This document shows positions 46,843-58,815 of a stretch of DNA of 64,000 bases, piece after piece. Location: assembly GCA_019321725.1 (NCBI GenBank), contig CM033110.1, positions 1,843,229 to 1,907,228 on the forward strand, in the 5' to 3' direction. Under the pieces are notes generated by a model. That model was not told where the DNA came from, made no database searches, and was given only the letters and a program-made list of their open reading frames with translations. This DNA comes from Paulownia fortunei. Its lineage: Eukaryota > Streptophyta > Magnoliopsida > Lamiales > Paulowniaceae. How positions within the stretch are numbered: the first letter of the stretch is position 1; every line of letters starts with the position of its first letter. Made by a program: the position numbers and the translations under genes.

Positions 46843-49734
46843 ATGAGTACTCTTGCTCTTTCTCAAGTTTTCATCTCCAATTGGCTAGTCAGAGATGGTG
46901 GTGAATCTCATTCTCTTAAGAGATTTCAAGAATTATCGATTGGATCACTTTCAGTTTGTCTTAGGGGCAATAACCGTTTCTCTATAGGAAAAAATAACAG
47001 CTTTAGACTCCATAGATTGCACATATTCCGTTCATCAGAATCTCGTGCTGCATGCCTGCATCCAGTTCTATCCTCATTCCAAAGTCATTCTTACGATTCT
47101 CAGACAGCAGAGGGTGAGTGATTTGCACTCCAAATCATTTATTGAAGTTTCTGCAGTGCCCTTTATGTTATAATGCATGATGCCTAGGCAATATTACATT
47201 TTTACAGAGGAGTCTGTTTTGATTTTGATGCGGCATGGAGAATCAATGTGGAATGAGAAGAACCTTTTCACTGGTTGTGTGGATGTGCCATTGACCAGTA
47301 AAGGAGTAGAAGAAGCAATTGAAGCTGGGAAAAGAATTAGCAACCTACCTTTGGACATCATCTACACATCAGCATTGATCCGTGCTCAGATGACAACTAT
47401 GCTTGCTCTAACACAACACCGCTGCATGAAGGTATTTTTCATTTTAGATATCATAGGAATGAACTTGACTGTTTGACTTGCCAGCAACAATTTTTTTCAA
47501 AAATAACTTGGTTGCAAATGAAGGACGTGTTTAAAATAGTAGCTTAAATGTTCTAATTCATTTTATTAGTTTATTGGTCTTGAACCAACTGTGGCATTGA
47601 TATTGCTTGTGTATTGTACCATTTGCAAATTTATGTACCCTGTGGATGATACAGAATTTTGTTGCATTCTGTGAGCATCCTATGTCTATATGTTTTGTTG
47701 CAGTGATACAGAAATTATGTAGGAAAAGAACTCACGCGGTGGAAGTTGACAAAACTAACAAAATGACTTCTTACATTGTTTCTGATTTGCAAGGTTTACC
47801 TAATTCAAGTCATTGCTGTTCATAAATCAGCATTCAAACAAATTAATTATGACTAACATAAATAATGATTCCTAAATTATTCGAGGCATTATACATCAAC
47901 AGCCAAATTCATTTGACACGTACAAAGGGAGTAAAGAACGATCTATAAGAAAGAGACATGTATGTTGTTGGCAATTAACCTACCCAAAGTTTTCAGGTGC
48001 CTACAATTATGCATCATGAGACTGAACAAGCAAGGACATGGAGTCAGATTTATAGTGAAGGCACCAAAAAGCAATCTATTCCTGTCATCAAAGCATGGCA
48101 ATTGAATGAGAGAATGTAACTTCACATCTAGTTTTTTGTCAGTCTTCAGCTTATCTATTGTTTTCACTTTTCATTGCTGGCTTACATTGACACTGTATGC
48201 TTTTTGTTCGTAGGTATGGGGAGCTACAAGGTCTTAATAAGCAGGAAACAGCTGAACAATATGGGAAGGAGCAAGTTCATAACTGGCGTAGAAGTTATCA
48301 TGTTCGGCCCCCAAATGGGGAGAGCTTGGAGATGTGCTTAGGAAGAGCAGTTACCTATTTCAAAGAGCACGTAAGCAATATGCCTATGTTTATTTAAAGG
48401 TATAAAACATATATGATTCCAAGGCTTGCCTTGGGAGGATTTATATACTCAGAAGAATCATCTTACAGATTGAGCCGCTGCTTTTGAGTGGAAAGCATGT
48501 GATGGTCGTAGCTCATGCGAATTCACTGAGGTCCATAATTATGTATCTTGATAAGTTGACTTCTCAAGAGGTGACAAAATATTTATTGATTTTCTTTTTA
48601 GTGCCTGTACTAGCTAATGCAATGCTCTACACTGGATCACAAATCAAGGCTCCATTGATTTTTTACTGACAGGTTATCAATCTAGAGCTCTCAACTGGTG
48701 TACCTATGCTCTACATATATAGAGAAGGAAACTTCGTCAGGAGAGGAAGTCCCCTTGGATCTTCTGAGGCTGGTGTTTATGCTTATACAGAGGTATAAAC
48801 TTTTTTTGACAGGCAATGGTTGACACTTGGAGTTTCTCATTTACGTAGTATATGTCGAATGGTGAAAGTTTATTCCCGTACTTATCCATATTTTCTTTAG
48901 TGTGATTAAAAATTAGATAGAGAAACTGCAGCGTAGAAGGTTTCAGTTTTTTGGGCACTCATTGTTAGGCTGTAGTGTTATTCCGTCTTCAGAAATGCAT
49001 AATCCCCTTTAGAAACCAATTACCTAAATTTATTAGCTTGAATAAGATGACATGCTTGAAATGTCACTTCAATGATCTCTACAATCTAAATTTCTGATGT
49101 ATGGACTGAAGATTTGCCATCACTATTTATTCATGATTGAGAAGACTATGGGATGACGTGTAATGTTGCCACAATATCAAGAAATGATAATTGAAAGTTT
49201 CATTTCAAAACCAAGTCAGATTTTAAATGGATCTGTCATGAATGTAACATGCTTCCTTGTGAAATACATGATCGACATCAAATGAAAAAAACAGTCTCAT
49301 TATTTACTCCTTAAGAGACTTAAAATAGAAGATAACTATTCCAGGTGGACCAGCGTGAAAGCATGTCTTAGTCACTACTGCTATCAGGTGAAATGGAGGC
49401 TTTTAATCATATGAACAAAATTGAATCTGCTCGCCATTTCATATCCCTGAACTAGTTAATTTCTACTTTAAACTGATGGAACGTCAATAGCTTATGTCAA
49501 GGACTGGTGCCTTCATTTAGCGATCAATGAAAGATCAATATCATTGCTTCTTACAGTTGTCCAAAAGCACCGAAATTACCTGTATACTTCTTTTATGATG
49601 TTCTTGTGTACATCTGTAATATCTATTCCAGTTTTGCACTGTGATCAAATTATCTTAGGAGTTTGTTTATTATCTTGTTGCAGAGCTTGGCTGTGTATAG
49701 GCAAAAATTAGAGGAAACATCCAATGATGCCTAA
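46843..49734 (+). CDS. 2,3-bisphosphoglycerate-dependent phosphoglycerate mutase, plastid-type
   Basis: Seven coding exons, 46843-47113, 47208-47431, 47997-48115, 48214-48370, 48469-48570, 48673-48792 and 49684-49734, join in phase to 347 aa. It belongs to the histidine phosphatase superfamily, GpmA type, which interconverts 3- and 2-phosphoglycerate through a phosphohistidine. Residues 1 to about 85 are rich in Ser and Arg, like a chloroplast transit peptide. The catalytic motif '[17 protein letters not shown]' puts the phospho-acceptor at His100. '[11 protein letters not shown]'-type sequence follows in exon 4, and the second catalytic His273 lies in 'AHANSLRSI'. Families usually have AHGN; here residue 274 is Ala. 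The length is close to Arabidopsis homologues (about 330 aa). The last intron is 891 bases. In vivo substrate is not proven for plant members, so the enzyme name rests on family. Confidence 0.92.
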
Positions 49735-50276
49735 GGTGACAATATCTACTTCCACAGTTAATGTCGTTTATTTTCCAGATGGGTCATCTGACTTGAGAGT
49801 CCTGAACTATTTTCTTTTAGTAAATCATGAGACGGACAGCCTGTATCATATTCTATCAGGCCAGATGGTCGATATCAATGCATGCAACTTCTTGCATTTG
49901 AAATTGAAATTGAAATTTGAGCTAGTTTTTGGGTCTTCATGTGGAACTCAATCGAGCATATCGGTAATGGACTAATGCTGGGTTCACAATGGGAGGGCTG
50001 CACTACTCCAAACTCCATCAAGGCTTAGAAAATTGGACTAAAGTTACTGTGTTCAGGATTCTTTTTTCGAATTTAAATGTCTTTCCTAGTTAAAGGTTTA
50101 TACTTACTTTGAAGGCAGTTTAGAAGATACTTAGTGGTAGGAAATGATGTATTTCTCAAGTATAGTCAACTCAATGAGTTTACACACATTGTTTGTAAAT
50201 TTATTCTTTTCTTGGTGGCTTGTATCCCCCTTGAAAGAAAGAACCGTGTATCACATGTTTTGAATGTCGATCACTC

Positions 50277-50560
50277 GATCTTTATAAATCGAATGCAGGA
50301 TATGTGTTCAGCTGGAAAAAATAAAATCGCCCAAAGATTTGAGACGGAATGAATCCATTCCATTGTGATCCCTAGTTGATCTTTATAAATCGAATGCAGG
50401 ATATGTGTTAAAAAGCAAAATTGTCCAAAATTCGGGGCGGGATGAATCTGTCTCGTTACCGTCCCTAGTCGATCTTTATAAATAGAATGCAGGATATGTA
50501 TTCAACAGGAATAAAATTGCTCAAGAAAGGAATGTTCCGATATGTATAATTAGTATGTTC
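50277..50560. repeat. Three degenerate tandem units of about 93-101 bp
   Basis: 'gatctttataaat', 'gaatgcaggatatgt' and, in the first two units, 'ggaatgaatc' or 'gggatgaatc' start at 50277, 50378 and 50471. The 'acgg..tgaatc..ccctag' words resemble a common plant repeat. It lies about 540 bases beyond the mutase stop codon. Confidence 0.7.
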
Positions 50561-50735
50561 AACCATAAAACAAAAACAAAAAATTGAAAAAGAGAATATA
50601 TAGGTCCAAAATAATGAGTGAGATAATCTCTTTAGATTAGAGAGCCTCTTCCATAATTTGCCAGAAATTGAAACATTAATAAATTAACAAAATGAAAATT
50701 CTTGAATTCCTAAATAAGTTTTAGTAGAAAACCTT

Positions 50736-50947
50736 GGCTATATTTGGATTCATTTTTAAATTCTACTTCTAATTTTCAATTGTTTTTTTCAAATTACCTA
50801 CACTCTATTTTTAAAAAATACTTGCTATTTTAGATTTATACTTAGCATAACAAATATGTTTTCTGAAAATGAAAACACATTGACAGAGGAAATCTTTTCA
50901 AAAATATTTTCAAGAAACATTTGCTGAACATGAATCCAAACATAGTC
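50736..50947. mobile_element. MITE of about 212 bp
   Basis: Terminal inverted repeats 'ggctatatttggattca' (50736) and the complement of 'tgaatccaaacatagtc' (50931-50947) match at 15 of 17 positions. The interior is AT-rich without a frame. A target site duplication is not clear. The superfamily is uncertain. Confidence 0.6.
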
Positions 50948-51386
50948 AAAGATTATCCTTTATTGCCCTGTTTAATTTTTCTCATTTTCCAAAATTCATG
51001 ATGGCAAAATTGGGAAAATAATTAACTACATAATGAAGCCCCGTCACAGCCCACAAAGACCAGCCAATGTCGAACTGTGTTTTAAACCACTTACACTTTC
51101 CACATCCCCGAAAGACATGGCGGCAATAGCTGATCAGATCAACAGAAGTAAAACAAAAACAAAAAAAAAAGTTATTCCAAAAATAAAAAATTCAAAAAAC
51201 AATAGGTAAATAATATGAACAAGAAAACAAAAAGTCAAGACACAGAAATTCACGTTCATTCATAATTTCTTGAATTTTTTTCCTTTGATGCACCAAAATT
51301 AGACATTGGAAATCCAAGAGGAAAATACTACATTTATGAGGGTCTTTGACTTAATTAATAAATTCCAAAAAGCTTGTTATGAATGA

Positions 51387-51613
51387 ATGTTATCGCTGGC
51401 AACTCCTAAGAAAGCCGATGATATTATGACAAAGGCCATCGGCAGCAGTTCCAGCAGCCCCACAACTACCCCTGAGAATTCTGTCAAAGGTGACAAGAAA
51501 AAGAAGGTATTTTTTTTAAAAAAAAATTCCTCATTATTTTTTAATCAAATTATTTGTAGTAATATCTTGAAGCTTTGCATTATTAAATTTTTTAATACAA
51601 TTTTCTTGGTCTG

Positions 51614-51646
<33 letters not shown>

Positions 51647-54600
51647 ATGGGATTAAAGTCAATCCTTCCAAAGATTTTTAGTTCCAAGAGAAACAGCTCA
51701 GAAGAGGAGGACATTCTTCAACCAGATGGAAATGGCAATGAAAATGGTTCGTTTTTTTTTTTTTTTTGTGGAAAATTCTTGCATACATCAAGTGTTTTCG
51801 TTCTGTATTAGAAAATATTCATATTTTTGTTTAACTTTTGACAATTTTTATGTTGTTGCGCTGTTTGGAGACAGAATTCGATAAAAATATTACATCAAGA
51901 AGAAAAGCTTTTATGGAGGCGTCAACCTCCATAAGAAGAGGTTTCTCAGGTAGGAATCATCAGAAAAAATTGTCCCCAATGATTCATGCATTTGATATTT
52001 TATGCAATGCTTCATGTGCAGAAAAAAAATCATATCATTATAATATCATGTCAATTTTCTTCTTACATTATAGTACAATATCCATGACACTTTTTTTATT
52101 TGGGCAATTTGATGAGTAGGTAACATTAATTATATCTGAATTTAGCAACAAACCTTATTCTAATGGATCCTCGTATCTCCTGTAAATTTTTATGTTATCT
52201 TTATAATCCAAGACTGTAGTGTTTTAGCAGCAGGTCAGCTCTTTGTTGATACACTACTAAATGGGTACACGCCACGTATTAATTAATCGAAGCTCGTAAG
52301 CTAGGCTTGTGTATGTATACATTTTGGTAGCTTACCTACCACAAGACTAAAGTGCATATACAAGATAATTGCAAAAAGGGATTCATTGTATGTTGATAAG
52401 AAAGTAATATATTTGTGGAAGTAGATTTTCTGGTGTGGATATTGACCCATGGGGGCATTGACATTGGAAAAAACTATATGGTTTCAAACTTAGGACATGG
52501 AAAAATATGAAAAGCCACGGTATTAATTTCTTCTTCCCTCTCAGAAAGGCATAGTAGCGCGGGGATTGAAAGCCTAAACCTGTCGAGTTTTGATCAATCA
52601 ATGGCACCGGCTACAATAGTTCAAGACATTCGGTATGAGCTATAGATAGTCCTTTTGAGATTTGTGGATTCTTTTTAGTGTCTATTAGGGTACTAAAAAA
52701 TCTAAGTTTCTTGAAAAAAAAATTGTAGGGTTTTCGTGGCAACGTGGAATGTAGGAGGGAACACTCCTAACCATGGACTCAACCTTGAGGAATTCTTGCA
52801 GGTGGAGGGCTCTGCAGACATATATGTACTCGGGTACTATACATAGATACCATAGAAAAGCATGTGATTTTATGTTGGAATTCATGGAATAGAAATAAAA
52901 GATGTTACTCTTACCTTGATGATTTTATGTTTGCAAGAACGGAAAGGTTTTTTATTGCAAATTATATTGCATCATCTAATGCACTTTTTTCGTCATAATT
53001 TTAGAGGGCTAATTAAATTTTCTAAGATCAATTCATTTTTCAGACAAAGTGTGTTTTCAGATAATTCATTCCTAGTGGTTGCCTACTGCTCATGTGATTG
53101 TCAGGTTTCAGGAAATTGTTCCATTAAGTGCTGGAAATGTTCTAGTGATAGAAGACAATGAGCCTGCATCAAAATGGCTAGCACTCATAAGCCATGCACT
53201 CAACAAACCATACCATGATTCTGTCTGCTCTTCTGATTCAAGCACCAATTCCAGAAACTCCAACAACTCAAAGGACTCAAAATCTAACAACATCTTCCAC
53301 AAGCCTTCTTTGAAAGCACTCAGCAAGAGTCTCAGGGGGGAAAGTGATCTCCTCAAGGCCTGCAATTGTTGTAGGGAATCCTCGATTTCGAATAGGGGGG
53401 CTAGAAAACTTAGAGACCCTTGTTCATCACCCCTCAATTATTGTGATCCAGGCATGGATGACTTCCTTTCAATAGATGAGATTTCCTTGCCTACAAGACT
53501 AAGTTACCAACTTGTGGCAAGCAAGCAAATGGTGGGCATCTTCCTTTCGATATGGGCTCGAAGAGAGCTGGTGAAAGACATTGGTCACCTCAGAATTTCT
53601 TGCATGGGAAGAGGAATCATGGGCTACCTTGGCAATAAGGTAGACTGAATTTATTATCCATTTTTTGATTCATTTGATTACAAGGAGTTTTAGCTCAGAC
53701 GTTCAATGTCAGATTAATGGAATTATCAGAAGCTGAACTGTACAAGTGTTTATGCACAGGCATGTTATGATATACGGGAGACACGGGGGCTGGTAGGAGC
53801 AGCCGTCCCCAGCTCCCCATCCATAAAATTTCAAAACTAAAAATATATATCTTTTTGTCTAAGGTTTTTAAGAAAAAATTCAATATTGCCCCTGATGATA
53901 TTCATTTCTATATATTATAAGTTGTGACTCTTGAGGCTTTATCTGCAGGGTTGTATATCAATAAGCATGACATTGCACCAAACGAGGTTTTGCTTCGTGT
54001 GCAGTCACTTGGCCTCTGGGCAGAAGGAAGGAGATGAGCTGAGAAGAAATTCCGACGTAGCTGAAATCCTCAAGGGCACTCAGTTTCCCCGGATTTGCAA
54101 GAATCCAAGTCGTCGAAACCCTGAAAGAATTGTCGATCATGAGTAAGTTGAATAGAAGTACTCTAGTTTCACTTTCTAACATATGTGACTTTGCAATGTA
54201 ACTCAGGTCTTTTCTACATGAATATACACTAACTTTGTAACCTCTGTAAAAACAAAAAAATTTCAGCCGTGTGATTTGGCTAGGGGACTTGAACTATCGA
54301 GTTGGTTTGAGCTATGAAGAGGCAAGGCTTCTGTTAGAGGATAATAATTGGGACTCCCTCTTGGAGAAAGATCAGGTTGGTGGACTTATTGAATTGTGTT
54401 GACAATTAGAAAATTATAGGGGGCTTTACAAGTCACAAATCTATATGATCCTACACAATATATATGTTCAAATGTCAGCATTAAGGAAGTTGACAAGGTA
54501 ACTCATTTCTTGGTACGTGGAAGTTTTCCACCCTTTGTTTAAAGGTTGTGCTTTCTCACTCTAACTTACATCACAATTTTTTCTTTTTCTTTTTTGTTTC

Positions 54601-55531
54601 TAAGTTATACATATCATCGATTTACTCAATTATTACAATAGCCCTTTAAATAAATATACATTTTACGTGTATTTAAAATATGCAATACAAGTTAAAATAA
54701 TAAATACAACAAATGATCCAAACAGGTTGGATAAGAACTTATTGTATGGTTGGATAAGAACTTATTGTATTGAAATTCCTTCCAACTAAAGGGGTGTGAT
54801 AAACCAATAACTATATTGGCAGTGATATATAGCATTATTTCATTCTTTTTTTTTTTTTTGGCTTTCTTTTAAGGTGGGATTGGAGGATATTTTACATGGA
54901 TGATTGTTCTAGTACTGCTAGTTATGTGTTATCATATCTGAATATAATGGATGTTTGATGATCAATAACAGCTGAATATGGAGAGAGGAGCTGGAAGAGT
55001 GTTTAGTGGGTGGAATGAAGGCAGGATTTTGTTTGCACCCACATACAAGTACTCCCATAATTCTGATTCATATGCTGGAGAGACTACCAAGTCCAAGAGA
55101 AAACGGAGGACCCCTGCATGGTATTTACTAACACCGCCCCCCCCCCATCATCAAGACTCTATCTGAATGGTGATAAATCTCAGCAACTAAGAAAGATAAA
55201 TAGACATGAAATTCATTGCTCAATCTTGATCCATCTTAACACAAATGCACAAGAAGAAACATTAGAATTTTGGGCAATCTTATGTATGTTTGTGATGATG
55301 GATTTCAGGTGTGACAGAATTCTATGGCGTGGCAACGGCATCGAACAGTTGTCTTACATACGCGGAGAATCAAGATTTTCCGATCATAGGCCTGTGTGTG
55401 CTGTCTTTGCCGTGGAGGTGGAGGTGAGGAACAAGAACATCACAAAGTTCAGAAAGGGTTATTCTTGCGCAGCCACCAAGTTGGAATTTGAAGACTGCAT
55501 ACCCCAAAGGCATAGTTTTTGCGAGTTTTAG
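51387..55531 (+). CDS. Type I inositol polyphosphate 5-phosphatase (BST1/5PTase5-like)
   Basis: Ten coding exons, 51387-51506, 51659-51746, 51875-51949, 52545-52632, 52729-52833, 53105-53639, 53949-54142, 54267-54375, 54972-55120 and 55309-55531, join in phase to 561 aa. The enzyme removes the 5-phosphate from inositol phosphates or phosphoinositides. Landmarks are '[11 protein letters not shown]' (about 41-51), 'VATWNVGGN' (Trp130), 'GFQEIVP' (159-165), a Ser/Asn-rich insertion in exon 6, '[20 protein letters not shown]', the catalytic 'WLGDLNYR' (406-413) and '[12 protein letters not shown]' (506-517). Length fits the family. The ATG at 51387 is the first that keeps the frame. The exon 2 donor (g|gttcgt) is weak and exon 1 is the least certain. 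Arabidopsis relatives act in root hair growth and vein patterning; its substrate here is unknown. Confidence 0.92.
51617..51641. repeat. (TA)n microsatellite in phosphatase intron 1
   Basis: A run of about 12 TA units lies shortly before the exon 2 acceptor (attaaag|tcaatcc at 51659). The acceptor lacks a good pyrimidine tract as a result, so splicing there may be inefficient. Confidence 0.8.
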
Positions 55532-55898
55532 CTAGATTTTACAATTAACAAGCCATGTAATATGGGGCCTTAATGCTCTTGTTAGTCTTCCTGAAGAAAA
55601 TATAACACAAACTACATAACCAGTGACTGGTGAATTCACACAACTAAAATGGAATCACTGCAAATTTTCTGTCAAGACAAGCAACTGACAGACGTAAAAC
55701 TGATCAACAAGGATAGAAATGACTGAATATATAAGTCAAAGGCCTAAAATATACTACTAAACAACAGAACATAAGATGGAAACAATATTGATTCAAAAAT
55801 GTGCATTACCTCGCATCAAACACTAGGCCGAAGTGGAAAGAACGACACGAAACAAGGCAAACTTGTTAATTAGCAACCTATATGCCAGTTTTTGAATA

Positions 55899-57329
55899 CT
55901 ACTGAATGTCTTGATATGCCAACTCCCAAATAGAAGTTTCAGTTTCCCCGTGTAAGGACTCCTCCAATGATTTCGCATTCAAATCCATGTTTCCATAAGA
56001 CGGATCGAACTGGAGCTGTTCAATCACGTTGTCTCCCCAATAATTTCCACAATGTGGCATGGTACCACTGGCCCCTTCTCCATTGAAAACCTGGTTGCCC
56101 TTTTCCAATGCCATTTGTATCCATTCACTTAGGCGCGTTTCCTGCTGAACTCTACTTAGTTGTTTTTCCTGATTTCCACCAACAATTTCTTGGCTATTTG
56201 CACCATCACCTCTCCTGTAAGCACATATTGACTCATGATCAGTTCTTGAATTCTTGTCTACAAAGCCAAATTCTGCAAGACTTTTCGGGCACTTTGAGTT
56301 CTGGCAAGCATACAGAGTATGGATCTCTGCCTCGTGATCAAAGATGCACTTCCTCTTTTCACTACTCCTGAAATTGGACTCGATATCAAACACATTCACA
56401 CCAGATGATCCTTTTTTCCTAGCCAACCCAAGATTTTCAGTTTTCTCATGTTCTTCTTCCTTCTCTTCGTCTGAGATCTCAAGTGATTTCTGTGTCAGCT
56501 TCAAAAGAGCTTCTTCTTGATTAACCACCCTAGACCAAGTGGCAGTGTCTTTTGCAGTCATCTTATCCTGCAAAGATTTGGACTTATTCACGAGGCCCCT
56601 CATCCTATCCAAATTTGGGGACATGTGTTTGATGATGGCAGCCAAAACACTAACCTTCCAAGCCTTCTTCAAATCATGGGGCTTCCGATAAGGCGGCGGA
56701 CCGTCTTCTTGCGCCGCCCCCTGCTCACCCCACCACAGCTCATCCCCTTTAGGCCACCACGGCGGCGGCAACCCTCTCTCCAAAGGGAACCTCCGCTGCG
56801 GCGGCACACAGTGTTGCATCAAGGCAGAAAGCAGAGAACCCAGAGTTGTATCCTGCAATTCTTGGAGCAAATGCAATAATGAGATGGGATCCAACTCGCC
56901 GGCGGCCGCTTCTTCCACAATCTTGGGCAAGAATTCAGCAATGGCAGCCGGTGCATTCTGATCAAACCTCACCTTTTCTTTCCACCACGCACGAAGACTA
57001 TCCGACGACCCGGTCACCGGCCTCCCTTTATCCGGCACGATGCCGTAAACGAAGCCCTGGGCATTGCAGACTTCCATGATTTTGACCATGTATTTGATGA
57101 TTGCATCCTGGGCTCGACACATTTTCTTTCTGCGTGATTGATCGAGCTTAGCCTTTGATTCGGGCTCCTCTGTCTCGCGCTCGGCCTTGAGCTTCTGCAT
57201 GCGCATCCTGTCTTTCCACATCCGCCTCTTGAGATCATCGTAGCTAATGGCTTCATCCTCGCTCAGTTCCTCCAACTCCACCGTGCTGCTCGGGCTTGGT
57301 GGGTCAATTTCACCGTGAAACTTCACCAT
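55899..57329 (-). CDS. EIN3/EIL-family transcription factor (EIL4/EIL5-like)
   Basis: Intronless, 476 aa from the ATG at 57329. An in-frame ATG 13 codons upstream (57368) is less likely, because 'MVKF' followed by an acidic 'ELEELSEDE' stretch is how the family begins. The EIN3 DNA-binding domain covers roughly residues 20-290: '[20 protein letters not shown]', '[20 protein letters not shown]', '[20 protein letters not shown]', '[16 protein letters not shown]', '[14 protein letters not shown]' and '[18 protein letters not shown]'. A Glu-rich stretch follows and the tail is less conserved. EIN3 itself binds ethylene-response promoters; the roles of EIL4/5-like members are little known. The gene converges on the phosphatase gene, with 368 bases between their stop codons. 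No glutamine- or asparagine-rich C-terminus of the EIN3/EIL1 kind is seen, which supports the EIL4/5 group. Confidence 0.93.
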   Translation of the reverse strand: MVKFHGEIDPPSPSSTVELEELSEDEAISYDDLKRRMWKDRMRMQKLKAERETEEPESKAKLDQSRRKKMCRAQDAIIKYMVKIMEVCNAQGFVYGIVPDKGRPVTGSSDSLRAWWKEKVRFDQNAPAAIAEFLPKIVEEAAAGELDPISLLHLLQELQDTTLGSLLSALMQHCVPPQRRFPLERGLPPPWWPKGDELWWGEQGAAQEDGPPPYRKPHDLKKAWKVSVLAAIIKHMSPNLDRMRGLVNKSKSLQDKMTAKDTATWSRVVNQEEALLKLTQKSLEISDEEKEEEHEKTENLGLARKKGSSGVNVFDIESNFRSSEKRKCIFDHEAEIHTLYACQNSKCPKSLAEFGFVDKNSRTDHESICAYRRGDGANSQEIVGGNQEKQLSRVQQETRLSEWIQMALEKGNQVFNGEGASGTMPHCGNYWGDNVIEQLQFDPSYGNMDLNAKSLEESLHGETETSIWELAYQDIQ

Positions 57330-57462
57330 TGCTCTTCTGTATAACCCAAAGGGTAGTTGAAAATGCACGTCAGAAATATGTAGAAGAAAGTAGGAAGGTT
57401 GCAGAAAGGTTGAGAAACAAGTGGATACAACAATTTACGAGATTGAACGTGGATCTTGGATA

Positions 57463-57471
57463 TATATGCAC

Positions 57472-57503
<32 letters not shown>

Positions 57504-57505
57504 GA
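57463..57505. promoter_or_regulatory. (TA)n/(TGTA)n tract in the EIL promoter
   Basis: About 135-175 bases upstream of the EIL start codon lie TA repeats followed by 'tgtatgtatgtatga'. On the minus strand this region could supply the TATA box. It is also a microsatellite and may vary in length. Confidence 0.45.
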
Positions 57506-58164
57506 TCATGTCGGAAAATACTGCTGACTCTTGGTTGTGCTGGTGAGGTGGGAAATGTATGAAATTCAGGGATTTGATGGGGAAAATTGAGTTTGGCGGA
57601 TGCGAGCAGTGATGAAATCTTGAGTAGAGCAGCAGAGAGGTGCGTCACAGTTCGTATTGGGGTGGCGTGCATGTGAAACACGTAGGCTTTGGGGAGGAGA
57701 GGGGGTGGCTCCGCCTCAATTTCACCAATTATAGGATTTTAATCTGCAAAAAGATTGCCACGCAACGGGGTAACAAGTATTTCAAAATTATTATTTCATT
57801 TATCAATTATTTTTATACATGAAAAGGTAAGAAGAGACAATCACCATAACAACTTTATGAATATAACCATCAAAATCCCCATCAAAATATGATACTAGAA
57901 TTAAGTTAAAGTTATTCTACACGTTTTCAAAATCGAATCGAATGATTCGGTTCATCTGAAAATTGATCAATTTAATTATAAATAATTAAAAATTTAATTA
58001 AATCATCTTTAATCAGATAAAATTGAATATACAGTAAGAACTAGAAAATCGATCGATCTTAAATAATCAATAAAATAAATATTATGGATTTTTTTAATTT
58101 ATTTGTTAGTTATTCACTAATTTTTACTTTTTGTCTCTAAGAATGCTTATTTTCTTTTTTTTTA

Positions 58165-58303
58165 GATTTGGATAAATTTACAAGTGAAATGCAAGAATTA
58201 CATTATTTGGAAGAGTTTTTTATGAAGCTGATGATGAAAATCATGGTTATGAAAGAATAGTTCAAGAAATCCATATCATTGTGGATAAAAAAGAACAAGT
58301 GAA
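58165..58303 (+). pseudogene. Possible transposase-type exon fragment
   Basis: After a pyrimidine tract ending in AG (58164) a frame reads 'DLDKFTSEMQELHYLEEF'. One base shift later it continues 'ADDENHGYERIVQEIHII' to TAG at 58303. Acidic, amphipathic composition and position between two related repeat blocks suggest the last exon of a decayed DNA transposon gene. I do not recognise the family. Confidence 0.25.
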
Positions 58304-58744
58304 ATAGATGTATTTATTTTAAGGTTTAGTTTAAACTTTAAATTTAGGAATTTATTATATTATGTATGTACTTAATTTTTTTATAGAAATTTTAAACTTT
58401 GTATTTTGTTATATATATGTAGTTATTTGAATTTTAAACTTTGTTAGATGTATTTTTAATTGATTATTTATTTATTTTATCTTTAAAACTTAGTATATAT
58501 CTATTACATTATCATTTTTTATAATATAATAAAAAATATAGTCAATTTTCATTAGATCGTTTGGTCCGATGATTGAACTAGTTCGACCGATTGAATCGAT
58601 GATCGACAACAAAATCGATTTAATTATCAATTTGATTATGAAAATACTAATTTTATAAATAACACTTGTTATCATAGTCTCCCAAAAATAGCAGGTAAAA
58701 TGAATTTTTTCACCATAAAAATAACTTATTTACGAATTAGTAAC

Positions 58745-58815
58745 GGAAGTAAATTCAAACTCAAGCTCAATGAAAAATGGTAGGATAAATTGACTGAGCT
58801 ACCACCGTAGTGGTC
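58745..58815 (-). mobile_element. tRNA-derived SINE-like fragment
   Basis: On the minus strand 'tggtagctcagt' (58803-58792) fits a polymerase III A box, and 'gagtttgaattt' (58762-58751) fits a decayed B box about 30 bases on. No cloverleaf can be drawn, so it is not a tRNA gene. Ends are not defined. Confidence 0.4.

Larger units (their letters stand above)
49735..51386. other. Spacer between mutase and phosphatase genes
   Basis: Holds the 3' untranslated part of the mutase gene, a degenerate ~100-bp repeat (50277), a MITE (50736) and the likely promoter of the phosphatase gene. The region 51020-51140 is more GC-rich, with 'agccaatg' (CCAAT type). I see no clear TATA box. Confidence 0.45.

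Noticed and set aside
47607..47825. A 72-codon frame in the mutase gene that could be an extra exon
   Set aside because: It lies between exons 2 and 3, which join in phase exactly as the family requires (K|V). Including it would break the conserved order, and it starts and ends without good splice sites.
53108..53437. A 109-codon minus-strand frame
   Set aside because: It is the shadow of exon 6 of the phosphatase gene, whose plus-strand protein is clearly conserved.
56517..57079. Plus-strand frames of 77-120 codons
   Set aside because: Shadows of the EIL gene; they read Arg/Pro-rich nonsense.
42900..57329. The four genes as a biosynthetic or defence gene cluster
   Set aside because: A secreted wall-type protein, a glycolytic enzyme, a phosphoinositide phosphatase and a transcription factor do not form a pathway. 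Shared ancestry of gene order explains their closeness better.
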